Source: Methanothrix harundinacea 6Ac
Lineage (GTDB): Archaea > Halobacteriota > Methanosarcinia > Methanotrichales > Methanotrichaceae
Assembly: GCF_000235565.1 (NCBI RefSeq)
Contig: NC_017527.1
Coordinates: forward strand, 806,001-870,000
Length of the DNA stretch: 64,000 nt
Direction: 5' to 3'
Shown here: positions 52,549-61,965 of the stretch, piece after piece
Position numbering within the stretch: position 1 is the first letter of the stretch
Layout: every line of letters begins with the position of its first letter
Notes under the pieces: generated by a model
What the model saw: the letters and a program-made list of their open reading frames with translations, nothing else
What the model was told of the DNA's origin: nothing
Database searches by the model: none
Made by a program: the position numbers and the translations under genes

Positions 52549-52708
52549 GGGCGAATATCTCTCTGTTCTGACAGCTGCGACGGACGGGATCATCGAGGGG
52601 TGCAGTCGAACGAGTTGGCGTAAGCAAAATACGAGATTAGAACATACGAATGGCGAATATCAATCCAAAAAGTATATGTATCTGCACCGATATGTCGATG
52701 CCGATATA

Positions 52709-53863
52709 ATGGCGGCGGGTATCTTGAAGATGATGACGCTTCACTTCATGAAAGAGGGTGAAGTATCAGGCTATGACATAATGAAGAAGGTGGAGTCTCT
52801 CACCGGAGAAAAGCCCAGCACGGGGTCGGTCTATCCGCTATTGAAGAAGATGGAACGTGAGGGCTGGATCTCCGGCAGGACCAAAGACGGAAAGACCTGC
52901 TATAGTTTGACCGAGGTCGGGAAAGAGCATGTAGCCCAGATAAAAGAGGCAAAATGCGGCTTCATCAAGAACATCTATCAGTCGATAGCCCTGGCCAACG
53001 AGACCTTCGATGACGCTGAATTACAAGCCCTCATGGAAGACATGCACAACCTTCACAGGGGCTTTCATCCTCCCGATGGGCAGGGGAGGACAGGGTCCGT
53101 CTCCTCAAACTCCGATATTGACGCTCTGGAGAAGGCGAGAATAGAGCGTCTGAAATTGAATCCGAGAGAGGAGTTCGTTCAGGCGGTACTTGATAACGAT
53201 CTCGCCCGCTGTCTTTTGAAGACCGCAGAGATCCACGGCCACTTCTGCCCCGGAAGCGCCCTCGGCGTCATGGCCTCGGCGTACGGCCTCAACCGGCTGG
53301 GGATGGAGTCAATATCCTCTGACGGATTGGAGAACCTCATGGCCGTCGTCGAGATCAACGCCTGCTTCGCCGATGGGGTTCAGGCGGTCTCGGGCTGCAC
53401 TTTGGGGAACAACGCCCTGGTCTATCGGGATCTGGGGCGGCTCGCGGTGACCTTCGCCGTCCGGGGAAGGGATACGGGGGTGCGGGTCCGGGTCCTGCCC
53501 GACTTCCGCGAGAAGGTGGCCGAAGCGGCTCCGGAGTTCTATCCCCTCATGGAGAAGGTCATCAAGGACCGGGCAGGGGACAAAAAAGATGCTGCATCCT
53601 TCAGAGAGACGGGCCGGGAGGCGGCCTTCGCCCTTATCGAGCTTCCCTTCGAGGAGCTCTTCGCCATCGAGACGGTCCGCCCAGATCTGCCGGATTACGC
53701 GCCAATAACCGAGAGTGTAATCTGCCCAGGCTGCGGTGAGATGATCATGGCCACAAAAGTCATCGCCGAAGGGGATGGTCGTGGCCTCTGTTTTTCTTGC
53801 GCGGGTGGGGAATATCGCCAGGTTGAGGGCCGGGGTATCGTCGGAAGGTGTTACTATGACTGA
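52709..53863 (+). CDS. PadR-FmdE-zinc-ribbon fusion, predicted transcriptional regulator
   Basis: One 384-residue polypeptide joining three parts. Residues about 3-95 are a PadR winged helix (GILKMMTLHFMKEGEVSGYD, then GSVYPLLKKMEREGWISGRT). About 165-330 are an FmdE domain (TAEIHGHFCPGSALGV, then INACFADGVQAVSGCTLGNN). About 345-384 are a zinc ribbon (CPGCG ... CFSC). FmdE domains carry His/Cys ligands for metal, so this may be a metal-sensing regulator; that is inference. ATG 52709 was chosen because it begins the PadR helix and lies about 35 bases after a TATA-like AAGTATATG (52667-52675); the longer frame has no such support. It overlaps the following methyltransferase by eight bases. Confidence 0.85.
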   Translation: MAAGILKMMTLHFMKEGEVSGYDIMKKVESLTGEKPSTGSVYPLLKKMEREGWISGRTKDGKTCYSLTEVGKEHVAQIKEAKCGFIKNIYQSIALANETFDDAELQALMEDMHNLHRGFHPPDGQGRTGSVSSNSDIDALEKARIERLKLNPREEFVQAVLDNDLARCLLKTAEIHGHFCPGSALGVMASAYGLNRLGMESISSDGLENLMAVVEINACFADGVQAVSGCTLGNNALVYRDLGRLAVTFAVRGRDTGVRVRVLPDFREKVAEAAPEFYPLMEKVIKDRAGDKKDAASFRETGREAAFALIELPFEELFAIETVRPDLPDYAPITESVICPGCGEMIMATKVIAEGDGRGLCFSCAGGEYRQVEGRGIVGRCYYD

Positions 53864-54455
53864 CAATGATCGGCGGTGTTGTCAAGAACCTGGACAGAAG
53901 GGACAGAGGCGAGGTAAAAGCAGCTTCTGGATGCAGGACCCTGAGCTCGTCTTCGGCGCTCTTTCGCTGGAAGAGGGGGACAGTTTCCTCGATATGGGTT
54001 GCGGCCCGGGAGATTACTCGATGAGAGCTTCCGAGATCGTCGGGGATTCGGGTGCGGTCTATTCTCTGGATCGATGGCAGGACGTCATCGACGATCTGGC
54101 TGAAAAGGCCCGTTCTCGGGGATTTCGGAATATCAGGGCTGTTGTCTCTGATATCTCCGAGCATCTTCCTGTCGATGATGAATCTGTGGATCTCTGCTTC
54201 ATCTCCACCGTCCTCCACTCCCTCGATCTAGCCGATGTTGAGACGTCTCTATTCGGCGAGATTCGCCGGGTTTTGAAGCCCGGCGGCCGTGTGGCGATCA
54301 TCGAATGCAAAAAAGAAGAGCAACAATTTGGCCCTCCGATGTCCATGCGCCTTTCGCCGGAAGAGATCCAGGGTTCAATAATTCGATATGGGTTTGAGAC
54401 GATGGATCTTGTCGACCTCGGTTACAACTATATGATAACATTCGTTAAAACTTAA
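53856..54455 (+). CDS. class I SAM-dependent methyltransferase (UbiE-like)
   Basis: A 199-residue methyltransferase. FLDMGCGPGDYSMRASEIVG (about 44-63) is SAM motif I, VYSLDRWQDVIDDLAEKA motif II, VDLCFISTVLHSL and LKPGGRVAIIECKKEE the later motifs. The N-terminus has a CC pair in a basic segment (RRCCQEPGQKGQRRGK). It overlaps the FmdE fusion stop by eight bases, with GGAAGGTG upstream of its ATG, so it is translationally coupled to the regulator. The substrate is unknown; a small-molecule metal ligand, a quinone-like compound or arsenite-type methylation are options. Confidence 0.85.
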   Translation: MTDNDRRCCQEPGQKGQRRGKSSFWMQDPELVFGALSLEEGDSFLDMGCGPGDYSMRASEIVGDSGAVYSLDRWQDVIDDLAEKARSRGFRNIRAVVSDISEHLPVDDESVDLCFISTVLHSLDLADVETSLFGEIRRVLKPGGRVAIIECKKEEQQFGPPMSMRLSPEEIQGSIIRYGFETMDLVDLGYNYMITFVKT

Positions 54456-54523
54456 TTGGATAGTTTTGGCGATTTCTATGCGCAGAACCACCTGTAATCC
54501 TTTGTCCAAAAGGAGTGACAAAA

Positions 54524-55114
54524 TTGAGAGAAGATGACGACTTACGCGACGAAGAACAAACCGGCTTCATAAAGCCGACCGATATGACGCTGCGACCAGT
54601 GGGTTTAATCAAAAACAGGATCGATGAGCTTTCCCTGGTGGCAGGAGGCGCGGGCCTGGAGATGCGAGGAGAACTCGACGCCACCATGGAGCAAGTTCGT
54701 GAAGTGCGCCAGGCGATCTCAGAGATCGTCATCGACGAAACTCTGACTGGGATCCTCGACGGCATCGAAGAGTACTCTCATCTGGTGGTCTTGTACTGGG
54801 CGCATAAAGTGCCAGAAGAGGGCCGCTCCCTGGTCAAGGTCCACCCCATGGGGAGAAAGGATATCCCCGAGGTGGGCATCTTCTCTACCTGCAGCCCCGC
54901 CAGGCCAAACCCAGTGCTTACGACCGTCGTCCGGCTCTGCGGACTAAGAGGTAACGTGCTGGAGGTGGCAGGCCTTGACGCCGTCGACGGAAGCCCTGTT
55001 GTCGATATCAAGCCTTACGTCAAAGACTCTTATCCCAAAGATGGGGTTACGGTTCCCGATTGGATGGAACGGCTCCAGAATGAAGTGCGTGGACGAGGGC
55101 GCAGGGATGGTTAA
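54524..55114 (+). CDS. TrmO/TsaA-family protein
   Basis: A 196-residue SAM-binding beta-barrel protein of the YaeB/AF_0241 family, some of which N6-methylate t6A37 of tRNA. LRPVGLIKNRID begins the domain. VVLYWAHKV, GRKDIPEVGIFSTCSPARPNP and VLEVAGLDAVDGSPVVDIKP match the core; the usual TRSPxRPNP reads TCSPARPNP, a Cys in place of Arg. The start is TTG 54524, eight bases after AGGAG, rather than GTG 54515, which would lie on that site. Its place in a transport island is shared with a methyltransferase, so a role on a small molecule rather than tRNA is possible. Confidence 0.82.
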   Translation: MREDDDLRDEEQTGFIKPTDMTLRPVGLIKNRIDELSLVAGGAGLEMRGELDATMEQVREVRQAISEIVIDETLTGILDGIEEYSHLVVLYWAHKVPEEGRSLVKVHPMGRKDIPEVGIFSTCSPARPNPVLTTVVRLCGLRGNVLEVAGLDAVDGSPVVDIKPYVKDSYPKDGVTVPDWMERLQNEVRGRGRRDG

Positions 55115-55177
55115 ACGCCATTTGATTTTCTTGTCATAAGGGCTTCACTATCGACTAAGGATAACGGAGAAATCTGC

Positions 55178-56728
55178 ATGAAAGGGAAGTTATCGATGGG
55201 ATCGGCTATCGGGCTGCTCCTGGCGGCAGGATTGCTGATCATGACGGCCCTCAGCGGTGCAGCAGCCGCGGAGGAAGATGTAGAGGTATACACTATGGGA
55301 GATGCCACCGGCGACTGGGGCTATCCCTCTCCTTACGCCCACTACGTGAGGGGGCCGGGGATCGTCCGGATGACCTTCATCTTCGATACCCTGGTCTGGA
55401 AGAACGATACAGGCCGCGTTCCAGCCCTGGCGGAGAGCTGGGAGATGGAGGGGGACGACGTCTTCCTCTTCCGCCTGCGAGAGGGGGTCACCTGGCACGA
55501 CGGTGAGCCCTTCGGCGCCGATGACGTAGTCTTCACCGTGGAATACAACAAAGAGCATCCCTATCCGTTGGTGGACAACGGGATCATAGACCGCGCGGAG
55601 AAGGTGGACGACTATAAGGTGAGGATTTACCTCTCCGAGCCCTATGCTCCTTTCCTCGATCAGGTGGCTGGGACCCTGCCCATCCTCCCCGAGCACATAT
55701 GGAAAGACGTCTCCGACCCGACCAGCTTCCTTGAGGATGAGGCCCTGATCGGGACCGGCCCCTACACCCTGGCGGATTACGACAAAGTCCAGGGGACCTA
55801 CCAGTACAGGGCTTACGACGATTACTATCTGGGCGCCCCTCGGGTCAAGGAGATCCGATACGTCAAGATATCGTCAGCCATTGCCGCTGCATCCTTGATG
55901 CAGGGAGACGTCGAAGCTGTGGATATCCAGCCGGGGATGATAGATCAGCTGAGCGGGTTTGAGATCCTCGAAATGCCGGAGCACGCCTCCGTCTACAAGC
56001 TGATGATCAACCACCAGAAGGAGCCGATGTCGGACAAGAGGTTCAGGCAGGCCCTCGCCTACGCCATCGATCGGGACGAACTGGTGGAGATCGTGGTCCA
56101 GGGTTATGGCCTTGCCGGAAGTCCTGGGTTCATACCCCCCGACAACGACTGGTACAACCCCGAGATGGAGGGGCTTTACCCCCACGACCCCGCCAGGGCA
56201 GAGGAGCTTCTCGAGGATATGGGATATGGCGGGGAGACGGTCGAGCTTCTCATCAACGGTGGCGACACCAGGGCCGGGAGGATCGGCGAGCTGATAAAAG
56301 AGGACTTGGAAGCGGTCGGGATCGGCGTAGATCTGAGGGCCATGGACTCGAAGACGATCGACTCCAAGGTCCAGGGATGGGAGTTCGATCTGACGGTTAA
56401 CTCTCATGGCGGCCTCATCGGCGATCCCAGCATCCTGGCCCTTCTCACCACCAGCTGGGAGCACTTCAACAGCGCCCGATACCAGGAGAGCGACGAGCTG
56501 GCCGATCTTCTGGAGGCGCAGGTCAGGGAGATGGACGAGGACGAACGGGGCGAGCTGATCGATCGGGCCCAGGCGTTACATGCTGAGGAGGTTCCCACGT
56601 TGGCGCTCTTCTATCCCGACTCCTTTGTCGCTCACGATGGCGTGGTGGACCTCTACTACACCTGGAACGGGATAACCTTGGGGACTCCCACCGCCCTCGG
56701 AAACAAGCTGGCCTTCGTCGGAGTCTAG
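55178..56728 (+). CDS. family-5 solute-binding protein (peptide/nickel type)
   Basis: A 516-residue extracytoplasmic protein of the OppA/DppA/NikA family. Signal peptide about 1-30 (IGLLLAAGLLIMTALSGAAA), then LVWKNDTGRVPALAESWEME, WHDGEPFGADDVVFTVEY and DKRFRQALAYAIDRDELVE are family signatures. No lipobox is visible. Its permeases (DppB, DppC) and ATPases are not in the window, so it would work with a distant transporter. It may bind a peptide, nickel or a metal chelate. It follows the TrmO-like gene by 63 bases on the same strand. Confidence 0.9.
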   Translation: MKGKLSMGSAIGLLLAAGLLIMTALSGAAAAEEDVEVYTMGDATGDWGYPSPYAHYVRGPGIVRMTFIFDTLVWKNDTGRVPALAESWEMEGDDVFLFRLREGVTWHDGEPFGADDVVFTVEYNKEHPYPLVDNGIIDRAEKVDDYKVRIYLSEPYAPFLDQVAGTLPILPEHIWKDVSDPTSFLEDEALIGTGPYTLADYDKVQGTYQYRAYDDYYLGAPRVKEIRYVKISSAIAAASLMQGDVEAVDIQPGMIDQLSGFEILEMPEHASVYKLMINHQKEPMSDKRFRQALAYAIDRDELVEIVVQGYGLAGSPGFIPPDNDWYNPEMEGLYPHDPARAEELLEDMGYGGETVELLINGGDTRAGRIGELIKEDLEAVGIGVDLRAMDSKTIDSKVQGWEFDLTVNSHGGLIGDPSILALLTTSWEHFNSARYQESDELADLLEAQVREMDEDERGELIDRAQALHAEEVPTLALFYPDSFVAHDGVVDLYYTWNGITLGTPTALGNKLAFVGV

Positions 56729-57085
56729 AACTCGGCAAATGGGTATCACTGACGAAGAGAAGGAGAAGCTGAGGGTGTGACTCGACGTCGCACCCTTCTC
56801 CATTTTTTGGCCGCCGTTGTCATCCATCCGGCATTCTCATGTAAAACCATGTGAGATAAATAACTTGGGCTGCCATCATCCGGCTTAAGTAAAACCAAGG
56901 ATATCTGATTTAGTAATACCTATTTTCTATCAAGACAAAAGTTTTATTAATTACCTTCTCTATCTTATGATCAAAAATCAGGCACCCGTGGTTAAAATCC
57001 GCTGAGCAGGAAATTACGGAGGCTGTGATTAGATGAACCTGATGATAAGAGCATCATCGTTCAATCACATAAAGGTGGTATTAAA
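56729..57085 (+). promoter_or_regulatory. intergenic region before the first FepB-like gene
   Basis: After the stop a hairpin and T-run (CGTCGCACCCTTCTCCATTTTTTGG, shortened here to about 56787-56811) may terminate the upstream transcript. AT-rich sequence follows (56840-56960), with TATA-like TTTTATTAATT (about 56941-56951). The 130-base leader to ATG 57086 contains AGGTGG as ribosome site. Confidence 0.45.
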
Positions 57086-58255
57086 ATGAATAAATGCGCT
57101 AGAGTGCTATTTTCTGTGCTCCTATTGCTGACGTTTGCCGTCCTAACGGTAGAGCCGATCGGAGCAGAGGAGTTCAAAACCGTCACGGACATGCGCGGCG
57201 TTGAGGTATCGATCCCAGAAGATCCCCAGAGGGTCGTAGCCATCAGCCGCTCCCTCATCGACACTACGATGTACATATTCGGAGTGGAGGATAAGCTCGT
57301 AGGCGGAAGCGTTTGGAAACGAAACGACGGATATGAAGACTACACCTGGGGGAGTGAGACGTACCACGTATGCCCCTGGATCTCCTTTGTGCTCAACCCC
57401 AACTATAGGAACCTCACCAACGTAGGCGGATTCGGCGGCCCTTACGGGACGGTGAACGTGGAGACGATCGCGTCTTTAGAGCCCGACCTTCTCATACTGA
57501 GAGACCTCGGGAACGATGACGAGGCCGTCCAGAAGTTCCTGGAGTCCATGGAACAGCTGAACATCCCCACGGTCGTCCTGAAGTACCCCGACTGTTACGA
57601 CGATATCGACGTCAGCACCATCTACGAGGAGGTCAGGCTTCTCGGAGAGGTCTTCGACCGACAGGAAGAGGCGGAGAGGATCGTCGATCATATGGATGCG
57701 CAGGTGCAGCTGATCCGGGAGAGGACGGCGGATGTTGATGAAGATGAGACGCCTCGCGTCCTGTACTTCGGCGCTCCGAGCCAGGCTGCTGACAGCGGCG
57801 GCGTAGGCTACGCCTTCGGCACCGAAACCATCGAGTCGATTTTCCTTGAGGATATCGTCAACGCCAAGAACGCCTACGATGGCACGGGGACCGACATCAT
57901 ATCGACGGAACACCTATTGGCTCTGGACCCGGACGTCATAATCCTCTCGACCTACTCCGGCTACCACCCGCCAAGGGAGATGTACGAGGCCGAAAGATTC
58001 GGGAAGGTTCAGGACCTGAGGGCCCTCAAAGAGGGGAAGGTCTACTCCCTATCCGCCACCCCATGCAAATCTGAACGGCTGGAGTTTCCGATAAATCTGA
58101 TGATCGAGGCGAAGGCGATATATCCGGAACGGTTTGAGGACATCGACCTCGACGAGTGGATAAGAGACTACTTCATGGGACTGTACAACGTCGATGAGGA
58201 GAAAGCAGAAGAGCTGATGGATTCGCTCCTTCTCCGATATCTGGAGATAATTTGA
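57086..58255 (+). CDS. FepB/BtuF-like solute-binding protein 1
   Basis: A 389-residue binding protein of the iron-siderophore/cobalamin (Fe/B12 periplasmic) family. Signal peptide about 1-28; TVTDMRGVEVSIPEDPQRVV is the first-lobe start, VETIASLEPDLLILRD the hinge segment, and ALDPDVIILSTYSGYHPPRE with YPERFEDIDLDEWIRDYFMG the second lobe. Compared with the siderophore type it has a His/Cys/Trp-rich insertion (WGSETYHVCPWISFVLNPNY). No lipobox, so anchoring may use the uncleaved signal. It lies upstream of another binding protein and the permease. Confidence 0.88.
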   Translation: MNKCARVLFSVLLLLTFAVLTVEPIGAEEFKTVTDMRGVEVSIPEDPQRVVAISRSLIDTTMYIFGVEDKLVGGSVWKRNDGYEDYTWGSETYHVCPWISFVLNPNYRNLTNVGGFGGPYGTVNVETIASLEPDLLILRDLGNDDEAVQKFLESMEQLNIPTVVLKYPDCYDDIDVSTIYEEVRLLGEVFDRQEEAERIVDHMDAQVQLIRERTADVDEDETPRVLYFGAPSQAADSGGVGYAFGTETIESIFLEDIVNAKNAYDGTGTDIISTEHLLALDPDVIILSTYSGYHPPREMYEAERFGKVQDLRALKEGKVYSLSATPCKSERLEFPINLMIEAKAIYPERFEDIDLDEWIRDYFMGLYNVDEEKAEELMDSLLLRYLEII

Positions 58256-58457
58256 TGGGATTTTTTAGGTTAGGATAGTATAATCCTAATTACTAATTTT
58301 TTACCAAGTACTCACGGATTTATTTATAGCAGACGGTCACAATTTAAGTCTGATAATCTACTTAATTTTCATATTTAATCTGAATTTTATTGATCAAAAT
58401 CATTATATATGTGATTAATAATCACTAAATTAGCAATAAACTGGATGGATTGATTGG

Positions 58458-59681
58458 ATGTGCGAATGGCAAGGATCAGATAAGCGAAAGTTACGCAGAC
58501 TTGGAAGCTGGAATTCATATCTGCAAAGAGCCTGGGCTGGCATTAGATTGCGATCATCTCTTGCTACGGTGGCATGTATCCTGATGCTATCCTTTGCAGT
58601 AATGCCCGCGAATGCGGAATATTGTGAAATAGTAGACATGATGGACAGAACCGTAAACGTCGACAGACCTATTGACAAAGTAGTTACCGCGGGTTATGGA
58701 TTCATTCCTTGTGCCATGGCAGCACTTGGGGTGGGGGATAGGATTGTCGGTACGGGTGGGGCCATTTCGGCATTAACAAATGAAACGATAGCTACATACC
58801 TCGTTCCACAGATCAAGGAACTCCCGGATCTAGGTAGGGGTTACAATCTCAACTTTGAATCTGCAGCTGCACTAGATCCTGATGTCATAATATTGGAGAG
58901 AGATGGAGCAGGACAGGGGACTGGCTTGACAGAATACGACAAACTCATCGAGAAGCTAGAGCTTTTTGAAGATAGTTTTCCAACAGTTGTTTTAAATAAT
59001 CCCGCCTGCTACGCACCGCCAGATGTGAGTTCCATCTACCGAGAGATCGGTATTTTGGGGGAACTATTCGATATGGAGGATAGGGCAACTGAGATTGTGG
59101 ATCATCTTGAGGCAGAGGTGCAACTCATAAGAGACAGGACGGCAGATATAGACGACGAAGAGAAACCTAGGGTTTTGTATATGGGTCTTATGGGCGGAGT
59201 TGATTCTGGAAAAGGAGCCGTAGCTCTCGCACTTCCAGATTATGATTGTGGAACATTATATCCTGACATCACCAAAATAAAAAATGCCTATACAGAAGAA
59301 TCTAGAGGCTACCTTTCTACAGAGCAGATATTGGCAGTAGATCCAGACTTGATAATTCTAGTTCGAAGTCCCGGTGGATACGAAGTACGACAGCTGTATG
59401 AGGAAGATTATTATACCGGTCTTAGCGAACTGAGGGCTATAAAAGAAAGGCGAGTATATTCTACAGGCCAATTTCAGCTACACAGAAATTTAGCAGGTTT
59501 GGATTATCCCATCGAGATGATGATCGAGGCCAAAGCTGCATATCCTGCACGATTCGAGGATGTCAAGGTTGGCGAATCGCTGACAAAGCACTATAGAGCG
59601 CTTTACGGCCTGAACGATGAAGAAATCGATGAACTCAAGTCCATTATGGGGCTGAGCTGGATGGACGATGCAGGATTTTGA
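58458..59681 (+). CDS. FepB/BtuF-like solute-binding protein 2
   Basis: A 407-residue second member of the same family, with clearly more AT-rich codons than its neighbours. Family segments: EIVDMMDRTVNVDRPIDKVV, LDPDVIILERDGAGQ, DPDLIILVRSPGGYEVRQLY, YPARFEDVKVGESLTKHYRA. The signal-like hydrophobic stretch ATVACILMLSFAVMPANA is preceded by about 30 basic residues; a TTG at 58548 would give a normal signal peptide, but ATG 58458 is the only ATG. It is divergent from protein 1 (lacks the CPW insertion), suggesting a different ligand. The permease follows after about 95 bases. Confidence 0.85.
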   Translation: MCEWQGSDKRKLRRLGSWNSYLQRAWAGIRLRSSLATVACILMLSFAVMPANAEYCEIVDMMDRTVNVDRPIDKVVTAGYGFIPCAMAALGVGDRIVGTGGAISALTNETIATYLVPQIKELPDLGRGYNLNFESAAALDPDVIILERDGAGQGTGLTEYDKLIEKLELFEDSFPTVVLNNPACYAPPDVSSIYREIGILGELFDMEDRATEIVDHLEAEVQLIRDRTADIDDEEKPRVLYMGLMGGVDSGKGAVALALPDYDCGTLYPDITKIKNAYTEESRGYLSTEQILAVDPDLIILVRSPGGYEVRQLYEEDYYTGLSELRAIKERRVYSTGQFQLHRNLAGLDYPIEMMIEAKAAYPARFEDVKVGESLTKHYRALYGLNDEEIDELKSIMGLSWMDDAGF

Positions 59682-59776
59682 ACTAAATCCTACAAAAATT
59701 TTTTATATTTTTGAGGAGTGGACATGTATCTCAAGCAGCTAACCGGGATTGAAGGTGTCTTGAAGGTGAATATATC

Positions 59777-60859
59777 ATGGCTGAAGAGTTGAAACGCCTC
59801 AGCATCCTGGAGCGGCTGGGATATGAGCGGATCGAGGGCTTTTCGGACGAGCGAAAGGTCGGCGTTCTAATATCGCTATTGTCTTTGATGATAGTCACAG
59901 CAGCCATCGCCATATCCCGTGGGGTCTATGAGATCTCGGTGGTCGACGTATACACCATCACTCTGGCCCATCTGTCACCTATCGTTGACGTATCCACCGT
60001 CAACAAGCTTCAAAACACCATCGTATGGGATCTGAGGATTCCGAGGATACTGTTAGCGATCACTGTCGGGGTTGCCCTCGCCACATCCGGAGCCGTCTTT
60101 CAGGGCTGTTTCAGAAACCCTCTGGTCGAGCCCTACATACTAGGCGTATCATCGGGGGCGGCCTTCGGCGCATCCCTTGGCATCGTATATCCCCAGTTCT
60201 TCCTCTCGATCCAGGTCTCTGCTTTCATATTCGGATCGGTGGCGGTGGCCCTCGCCTATCTTCTGGCACGGACGAGAGACGAAACGCCCATAGTCACCTT
60301 GATTTTGGCAGGAGTGATCATCGGCTCGGTCTTCTCGGCTCTCGTATCCATTTTGAAGTACATCTCCAATGACAGCGCCCTTAGAGAGATCGTCTTCTGG
60401 CTGATGGGAGGATTTTACTACGCCTCATGGAAGGACGTGGCTCTCGTATCGCCGGTAGTCATCGCCTCGTTTCTGGTTCTCTGGTTTTTTGGCTGGAAGC
60501 TTAACATCCTCTCCATGGGGGACGAAGAGGCTAGGACCCTCGGCGTAAACCCCGAGAAGTACAAGTTTCTCTTGATCTCTATTGCTACCCTCATCACGTC
60601 CCTTGCGGTCTCCACGGTGGGGATCATCGCCTGGGTGGGGCTGATGATGCCCCACGCAGCGAGGCTGATACTGGGCCCGGATCATAGGTTTGTCATTCCG
60701 GCAGCGGCGATGCTCGGCGGGACGTACCTCATCGTCTGTGATACCCTGGCGAGAACCCTGACGTCGGCGGAGATTCCTGTGGGGATCATCACGTCGATCC
60801 TGGGAGCTCCTTACCTATTCTACCTTCTGAGAACGAGGGGTCGAGCCATATTCGGGTGA
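59777..60859 (+). CDS. FecCD-family ABC permease
   Basis: A 360-residue permease of the iron-siderophore/cobalamin importer type, with about ten hydrophobic helices. WDLRIPRILLAITVGVALAT, SGAVFQGCFRNPLVEPYILG, SGAAFGASLG and EARTLGVNPEKYKF are family signatures, and GLMMPHAARLILGPDHRFVI the C-terminal one. Functions as a homodimer with the ATPase encoded six bases downstream. One permease here serves up to three binding proteins. ATG 59777 follows AAGGTGA. Confidence 0.93.
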   Translation: MAEELKRLSILERLGYERIEGFSDERKVGVLISLLSLMIVTAAIAISRGVYEISVVDVYTITLAHLSPIVDVSTVNKLQNTIVWDLRIPRILLAITVGVALATSGAVFQGCFRNPLVEPYILGVSSGAAFGASLGIVYPQFFLSIQVSAFIFGSVAVALAYLLARTRDETPIVTLILAGVIIGSVFSALVSILKYISNDSALREIVFWLMGGFYYASWKDVALVSPVVIASFLVLWFFGWKLNILSMGDEEARTLGVNPEKYKFLLISIATLITSLAVSTVGIIAWVGLMMPHAARLILGPDHRFVIPAAAMLGGTYLIVCDTLARTLTSAEIPVGIITSILGAPYLFYLLRTRGRAIFG

Positions 60860-60865
60860 TCTATC

Positions 60866-61711
60866 ATGCTCCAAGTGAACGACTTGTATTTTAACTATGG
60901 AAAGAAGGCCGTCTTTGAAGGGGTCTCCTTCGACGTCGATGAGGGGGAGCTCTGCGGCCTCTTCGGCCCGAACGGCTGCGGAAAGACTACGCTCTTCAAG
61001 TGCTGCCTCAAATTTCTGAAGTACCATCGGGGCTCGGTGGTCATGAACGGGATCGACATCACCGACCATCGGATCGAGAATATGGCGCGACTTGTCGCCT
61101 ACGTCCCCCAGGAGCATAAGCCACCATTTCCCTATCTAGTCAAGGAGGTGGTGCTGATGGGAAGGACTCCCCATCTCCGGGGCGTCTTTGGGATCAGCCG
61201 GAAGGACAAGGAAAGAGCTCTGACCGCCCTCGAAACCCTCGACATCGCCCACCTTGCAGACCAGCCCTACAACCAGCTCTCGGGAGGCCAGCGCCAGATG
61301 GTGCTGATGGCGAGGGCGATCGCTCAGGATACGAAGATCATGTTCTTGGACGAGCCGACATCGGCCCTCGATTTCAGCAATCAGATCAGGATCTGGAATA
61401 TAATGCGACGGGTGGCAGAGGAAGGGGTCACCATCCTGGCCTGCAGCCACGATCCCAACCACGTATCCTGGTTCTGCAACAAGGTGGTGGTGATGAACAG
61501 GAACGGGATAGTAGCCGAGGGCGCGCCTCATCATGTAATAACGGAGCCGGTCCTGGACGAGATCTACGAAGGGATATGCTCAGTTCGGAGCGTTGGGGGC
61601 ACCAGGATGGTGATGCCGAGGAAGGTGGCGGAGAGGGAGTATGGTGAGATATCTTTAGAGAACCTACGAGGAATACGACGCGCCTCAACTGTTGAGATGA
61701 AGCGCCTATGA
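60866..61711 (+). CDS. FecE/BtuD-like ABC transporter ATP-binding protein
   Basis: A 281-residue ATPase for the FecCD permease. Walker A GPNGCGKTTL (about 36), Q-loop AYVPQEHKPPFPY, signature QLSGGQRQMVLMARA, Walker B KIMFLDEPTSALD and switch His in ILACSHDPNH. The C-terminal 35 residues (after GTRMVMPRKV) extend beyond the usual end. ATG 60866 starts six bases after the permease stop, so they are cotranscribed. Energises uptake of a metal chelate or corrinoid. Confidence 0.93.
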   Translation: MLQVNDLYFNYGKKAVFEGVSFDVDEGELCGLFGPNGCGKTTLFKCCLKFLKYHRGSVVMNGIDITDHRIENMARLVAYVPQEHKPPFPYLVKEVVLMGRTPHLRGVFGISRKDKERALTALETLDIAHLADQPYNQLSGGQRQMVLMARAIAQDTKIMFLDEPTSALDFSNQIRIWNIMRRVAEEGVTILACSHDPNHVSWFCNKVVVMNRNGIVAEGAPHHVITEPVLDEIYEGICSVRSVGGTRMVMPRKVAEREYGEISLENLRGIRRASTVEMKRL

Positions 61712-61965
61712 GGTCGATAGATCTGATAGATTGATCAGAAATCTGAACGGATTCAATGAAATATTTACATAAACATATGAATGCCAGCATCGAATGTGAA
61801 GGGCGGTCAGTATCAGGCTGAGGCCTACGATCAGAGGTCGAAGTTGAAAGTCAGCCTGTCGCAGATGGTAGAAAAAATAACTAATGTAACGATCTGGTAT
61901 CAATCTCTATTAATGATGATTTGGTGGGATAAACGCCACCAAGAAAAGCAAATGAGGATACGAAT

